Part shown: one piece after another, positions 60,031-64,000 of the stretch
How positions within the stretch are numbered: the first letter of the stretch is position 1
Layout: each line of letters opens with the position of its first letter
DNA from: Toxonevra muliebris
Taxonomy: Eukaryota > Arthropoda > Insecta > Diptera > Pallopteridae
NCBI GenBank assembly: GCA_963691655.1
Contig: OY829326.1
Location: forward strand, 139,456,998-139,520,997
DNA length: 64,000 nucleotides
Direction: 5' to 3'
The notes under the pieces: model-generated
Told to the model about the DNA's origin: nothing
What the model saw: only the letters and a program-made list of their open reading frames with translations
Database searches by the model: none
Made by a program: the position numbers and the translations under genes

Positions 60031-61065
60031 TTATGAAATTTTCAACGTTTAAGGAATCCTATCCTGGGCAGGAAATAACAAGGCAGCAGACAGTCATCGA
60101 CGCACTTAATTTGCTGCAGAGATTGACTTGTGTGTGCGTAGAAAACAGGCGCCATGCAAACTTGCATCCATGGAAACCCTCAGAACTTACACCTCTTCAC
60201 ATTCACATTCAATTCCAGATGAATAGGGCTATCCTAAGGATGGCTGATGAAGTTATTGGGGCAAATGGATGGCTTAATCGTAAGAAGTATGATATGCTAG
60301 AGAGGCAACATCCTGAAATTGATATAACGAGGGATAAAATGCAGCCAAAGTATAGTTTTGAAAAACGATTCAAAATAGAACTTAGTAACAAAAAGAAATG
60401 GGAAGATATGTGTTTTTAAAAGGTATAAGATAGACCAGCATATGATAACATGGAACACAGACGGTTCTTTCACTAAAGAAGGAACTGGTACAGGAGTGTC
60501 TGAGTCGAGGATAAAATACTTTGAGGCAATGGGTAGATACACCACAGCCAAGCGGCTATCAATGCAATTAAATCTCACCAGGTCACCTCAAAACTGGTGA
60601 TGAAGTGTCTTGATAAACTGAAAACGATAGGGTTATATAATCGGGCTTGGATCCTTTGAGTTCTGGGTCATATTAAATTAGATTAAAGGGAATGAATGTG
60701 CAGATACACTAGCAAAGAAAGGAACATCAAGTCCTTTCATAGGTCCGGAGCCATTCTACGGAATAGGTACGGAATTAATAGGGAAAGAAGAAAAAAATCA
60801 AAGGCAATTATACTGGGAACACAGACAAAGACAAGACCATTCGAAAGCACTATTAAGAACTTACATATCATTTAAAATGCTTCAAGGAGTGTATGAGTTT
60901 GTCAATGAATAGCCTTAAATCTTTAGAGGAACTCTAACAGGGCATTATAGGTTAAAGTATCATCCAACAAAACTGTGAATTACATCTAATGAATTATGTA
61001 GGTTTTGCAGAGAAAATAGGAAATCTGCATATTTGTAAAAGAAATCTGGTGCCAAAATACCAGAT
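60030..61065 (+). mobile_element. Non-LTR retrotransposon remnant: RT tail, RNase H, C-terminus
   Basis: The 128-codon frame at 60033-60419 reads MNRAILRMADEVIGANGWLN and KKWEDM. This matches the region just before RNase H in a LINE family that continues here in other frames: NTDGSFTKEGTGTG (RNase H first D), KCLDKLKTIGLYNR and GNECADTLAKKGTSS (late D). It ends with a Cys-rich tail, LCRFCRENRK-like. Frames shift repeatedly. The family differs from the 47.3-kb one. Confidence 0.8.
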
Positions 61066-62284
61066 AATAATCTCAACTCCAACAATAATAATAACATTTA
61101 GGGGGGTTAACCCCAATACCTCTACTCCCCCCTTAAATCCGCTAGTGCATACGTGTATACATATATATCCGAAATTATCCAAATAGCATTAGTTAAATAC
61201 TATTTAATGCTGTTATTTGTAAATGCGTAACTAAGATGTGTTGAAATCGTTAAGATATTTTGTGGCTACACTCAAAAAAAACTTTTCTCCAAATACAGAA
61301 TTTTAGCTATTACGAAATATTCAATTTATATCCATATATATCCATACACAATTTTTTTCTCTGTGTATAGAAGCAAAGTAGCACGCACCAAAACAAGCAG
61401 AAAAAGGATCTTGTTAAATTGTTAATTTTCTGCGTGATGTGTTAATTTGGCTTATAGCCAAAAACTAAGTTATGTTGAGCGTAGATATTTACTTGTGTAT
61501 TTGTGCATAAGACCGTAAATGAAAGGCAATGACATCATGAAGAAGTTTGGCATACTATGGTAGCCAAGGAATATTGCTTGAAAAGTTACATATCTATTTT
61601 TTTTTTGTGTATTTATTTATAGTAACAGAAAGAAAATAAACGGAAAATAAATTTCTAAGTGAAATTAAAGTTCACAGCATCCCATCTAATGAAAATACAT
61701 TTTCATTTTATATTGCAGCTGGGTTGGATTATTTTCTTTATCACCCTAAGTAAGTTTATCGAATTTAGTTGAATATGCATCAGCATTTCTTTCGATATTG
61801 ATATAAGGTAAAAGTAATTCTAAGCACTTTTAGTCCATTTGTATACCTAAATAAAATAATATAGTACATGTCTATGTGTCAAATTGAAAGTCAATATTGA
61901 TATGTTTATCGTGGTTTTGTATGTAGGTAGACATGGCCGGTAGATATGCTTCTTTCCCAAATTCGGTTATTTGTGAAGTTTCTCTATCTTTGGATAGAAG
62001 TTAGCTAAATTGGCTCTTGAGATGACACTGTATGCATATGTACATGCCAGTCATACCTTCATAAGTTTACACCAAGCAATTATTAAACCTTTAATCACTT
62101 AGTTGTGGTTGCTGCGGTGTAGATGTTATGTGATGGAATGCTGTGCAGAATGTTTGAGTTCAATACTCAGTATGTACAATAAAAAATAAAAAAATTACCA
62201 AATTAAAATTAATTCTACACTAAAAATCACTTTATATAAAAAAAAATTGGTTTTATGCCATAATATTTGTAGTAGTATTGGTGG
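61066..62284. other. AT-rich stretch, little recognised
   Basis: A CTAGTG end motif with a G/C-rich patch at about 61100-61147 resembles one end of the MITE at 18833-18989. Nothing else recognised. Confidence 0.4.
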
Positions 62285-62670
62285 TCGTCCACATAATACG
62301 TAATTTTTAGTGGGTCATTTCAGACCTCCCCCTTCCCCCATGCTAAACACTGTCACAAAGTCTTGAACCCCTCGACGTCACATCACACTCTGATTACAGT
62401 CTCAACTTCCTCAGGTTCAATTCCCAAACGAAGAGAAATTTCTTTAAAAAAAAGTCCGGACGAATTGTTCAAATAAAAATTAATATCTCCCATGGTGAAA
62501 CACAATTTTCTTCAACTTTGCTTTAGACTTTTTGTTGACAAATTTTTTGACAATCTATATTACTTTATTACTACTAAGGCATTTAATCATCCCGAAATAT
62601 TTTTGTAAGCCCGGGATTTCGGGAAATGACAATACCGGGATTCCGGGATTTTTCGGGATATTTTAATTGA
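62285..62670. repeat. Probable TE-derived sequence with CCCGGGATT words
   Basis: GGTCGTCCACATAATACGTAA and a following C-rich stretch (to about 62400) look like a dispersed insect repeat, from general memory only. At 62590-62665 the word CCCGGGATT/CGGGAT recurs several times. This resembles the subterminal word arrays of the two hAT elements, but no second end was found. Confidence 0.35.
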
Positions 62671-63269
62671 TTTTTTCAACTAAAAATAGAAAACTTTTAT
62701 CCATTTTTTTTTTGTCACTTTAAATATGTTACAAGAAAATGTGATTAAAGAAATAAAACGATAAAATATACCAATTACTTTAGGTTTACAAATTTTAAAT
62801 TTTTTATTCAATAGTTCAAGGTTTATTTATTAAGCTTAAGCTCCAAAGCTCTAGGAAACAATCTTAAAATGTAATTAATACTTTAACCCATTACTGCTCA
62901 GAGCAACCCGACTCGGAAGACCTCTTTTAATGCAGTAACTGCACGAATTTTGGGAATATGAGCCAACCTCATCCGGATTCCTTATCATGGCCCGAATTCC
63001 CACTGATAATCATTTGAAAAAAATGAGCCTCTGACAATTTTTAGTATTTTTTGTAATTCTTTTGAGGTCGGGCTCATCATCAGTAATGGCAAGTCAATGT
63101 CAATTTTCTTCGAATAAACCCCCCCCTTGGTCCTACTAACCATTTTCAGTAACACGACTAAGCTAAGAATATTTGTTTTTTCTCAAAGGTAGACAACGAA
63201 ATTGGAAAAGCAGAAAAACAAACATTAAAAAATATAAATATGAACAAATACTTGTACGTACATAAATGA
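62671..63269. other. AT-rich stretch, nothing recognised
   Basis: No coding or TE motif recognised. Confidence 0.4.
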
Positions 63270-63590
63270 GTCGTTTGGAATGTAGCGTAGAATGCTTGTA
63301 TCATTGTGTTGTTCTGCTGTTTCTATATTATCATTGTAAGTCCAAGAATACGATGCGATTCTTCGTTTCAATTTCTTGGGTGAAATTACTCCCTGGAAGG
63401 AGACTGTTTAAGAAACTGAGAAGGTTAACCACTTGTTCTTTTTTCACTATTAAGAAAACGTCGTCAACATAACAACACCAAAATCTTGGCAAATGACCAA
63501 GCGATGAGAGGCGAAAATCGGATTCAAATACTCGTTTCAGATTCAATTTTGTAAAGCCGACATTTGTATTCAAAATAGTTTAAGGGGGAA
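63270..63590 (-). mobile_element. Penelope-like RT fragment
   Basis: The minus-strand frame has SSLGHLPRFWCCYVDDVF, where YVDD is the catalytic RT motif. It continues LSFLNSLLPGSNFTQEIE and NRIVFLDLQ. The combination YVDD, then FT.E.E, then FLD is characteristic of Penelope-like elements. The YIG/GIY-YIG endonuclease expected downstream is not seen, and the upstream RT is missing. Confidence 0.75.
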
Positions 63591-63904
63591 GGCCACTTTT
63601 TTTTAATCTTAATTTAAAGTTTATATATTCAAAAGAAGTCAAAATTCCAAAAATTGCCTGAGTTACAGCCATTTTAGTGATAGTAAGTAGACTAAAACTT
63701 AATGGACTGAAAACGCGTTTTTCTCGGACGACTTTTTTCGAACTGGTCACGTCGATAACTCGATTAAATATTAACCGATTTTCGATTTTCAAATATTTAC
63801 AGGGTGACAATCGTAAAGTGACGCACACATTTCAGCAGTTATTTTCAAAAGGACGTACTTCCATTAAGTACAATTAAGTGTTAACATTGCTGAATATATA
63901 AGCA

Positions 63905-64000
63905 TTCATTTGAACCCCACCTCAATCAATATAACCTCCTTTAGCCTGCACACATGCCTTCAATCGATCCGGAAATCGTAGGACTGTTCGCCGCAGGACT
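63905..64000 (-). mobile_element. C-terminus of a Tc1/mariner-type transposase, cut by window edge
   Basis: The minus-strand frame from 63999 reads TVLRFPDRLKACVQAKGGYI before a stop. RL..C..A.GG is the C-terminal pattern of several IS630-Tc1-mariner families. Only about 25 codons are visible, so family and intactness cannot be judged. Confidence 0.5.

Noticed and set aside
61090..61150. Second copy of the 18.8-kb MITE
   Set aside because: Only one end matches; the opposite end and a target duplication were not found.

Overview
The window is AT-rich, intron- and transposon-dominated eukaryotic DNA. It has poly(A)/poly(T) runs, CA/GT microsatellites, CAA/CAG-type triplet runs and abundant decayed mariner, Tc1, hAT, piggyBac, Penelope and non-LTR elements. 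This fits a higher (cyclorrhaphan) fly, most likely tephritid-like; that taxonomic call is inference from repeat style, not from a diagnostic gene.

Only one host protein-coding locus is convincing. It is the 3' coding exon of a two-pore-domain (K2P) potassium channel on the minus strand (37032 down to 36317). The exon opens inside the GYG codon of the first pore and carries M2, M3, the second pore (GFGE) and M4. It ends at a TGA followed by C. The same reading frame then stays open for another 219 codons of Gly/Pro-rich, protein-like sequence, and after two closely spaced TGA codons for about 67 more. No splice that I can construct joins the two parts in frame, so stop-codon readthrough is the most interesting hypothesis in the window. 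The 5' exons (M1 and most of pore 1) were not found and may lie beyond a long intron.

Layout: 1.15-3.35 kb, two convergent decayed non-LTR retrotransposons and a (TTAGG)n-type array. 6.4-12 kb, an inverted pair of repeat arms with 55-bp tandem repeats, one arm interrupted by a MITE. 14.1-21.2 kb, a hAT element with 8-bp target duplication, Tc1 and non-LTR remnants, a SINE, a short hAT MITE, a long-armed fold-back element and a Harbinger-like element. 21.5-24.1 kb, a three-level nest (Tc1-like containing hAT-like containing jockey-like reverse transcriptase). 26.7-29.2 kb, a non-LTR element split by a mariner. 31-33.5 kb and 39 kb, further copies of a tRNA-Glu-like SINE. 35.4-37.0 kb, the K2P exon. 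38.8-45.1 kb, related degenerate satellites in opposite orientations. 47.3-49.7 kb, a long decayed non-LTR element with endonuclease, RT and RNase H. 54.3-55.2 kb, a second hAT element. 55.8-58.3 kb, non-LTR pieces, a piggyBac remnant and a perfect 28-bp-arm inverted repeat. 60-61 kb, another RNase H non-LTR remnant. 63.3-64 kb, Penelope and Tc1/mariner fragments.

No mobile element here appears intact: every transposase or RT reading frame I could follow is broken. No genuine tRNA, rRNA or CRISPR was seen. Element boundaries without terminal repeats are approximate.
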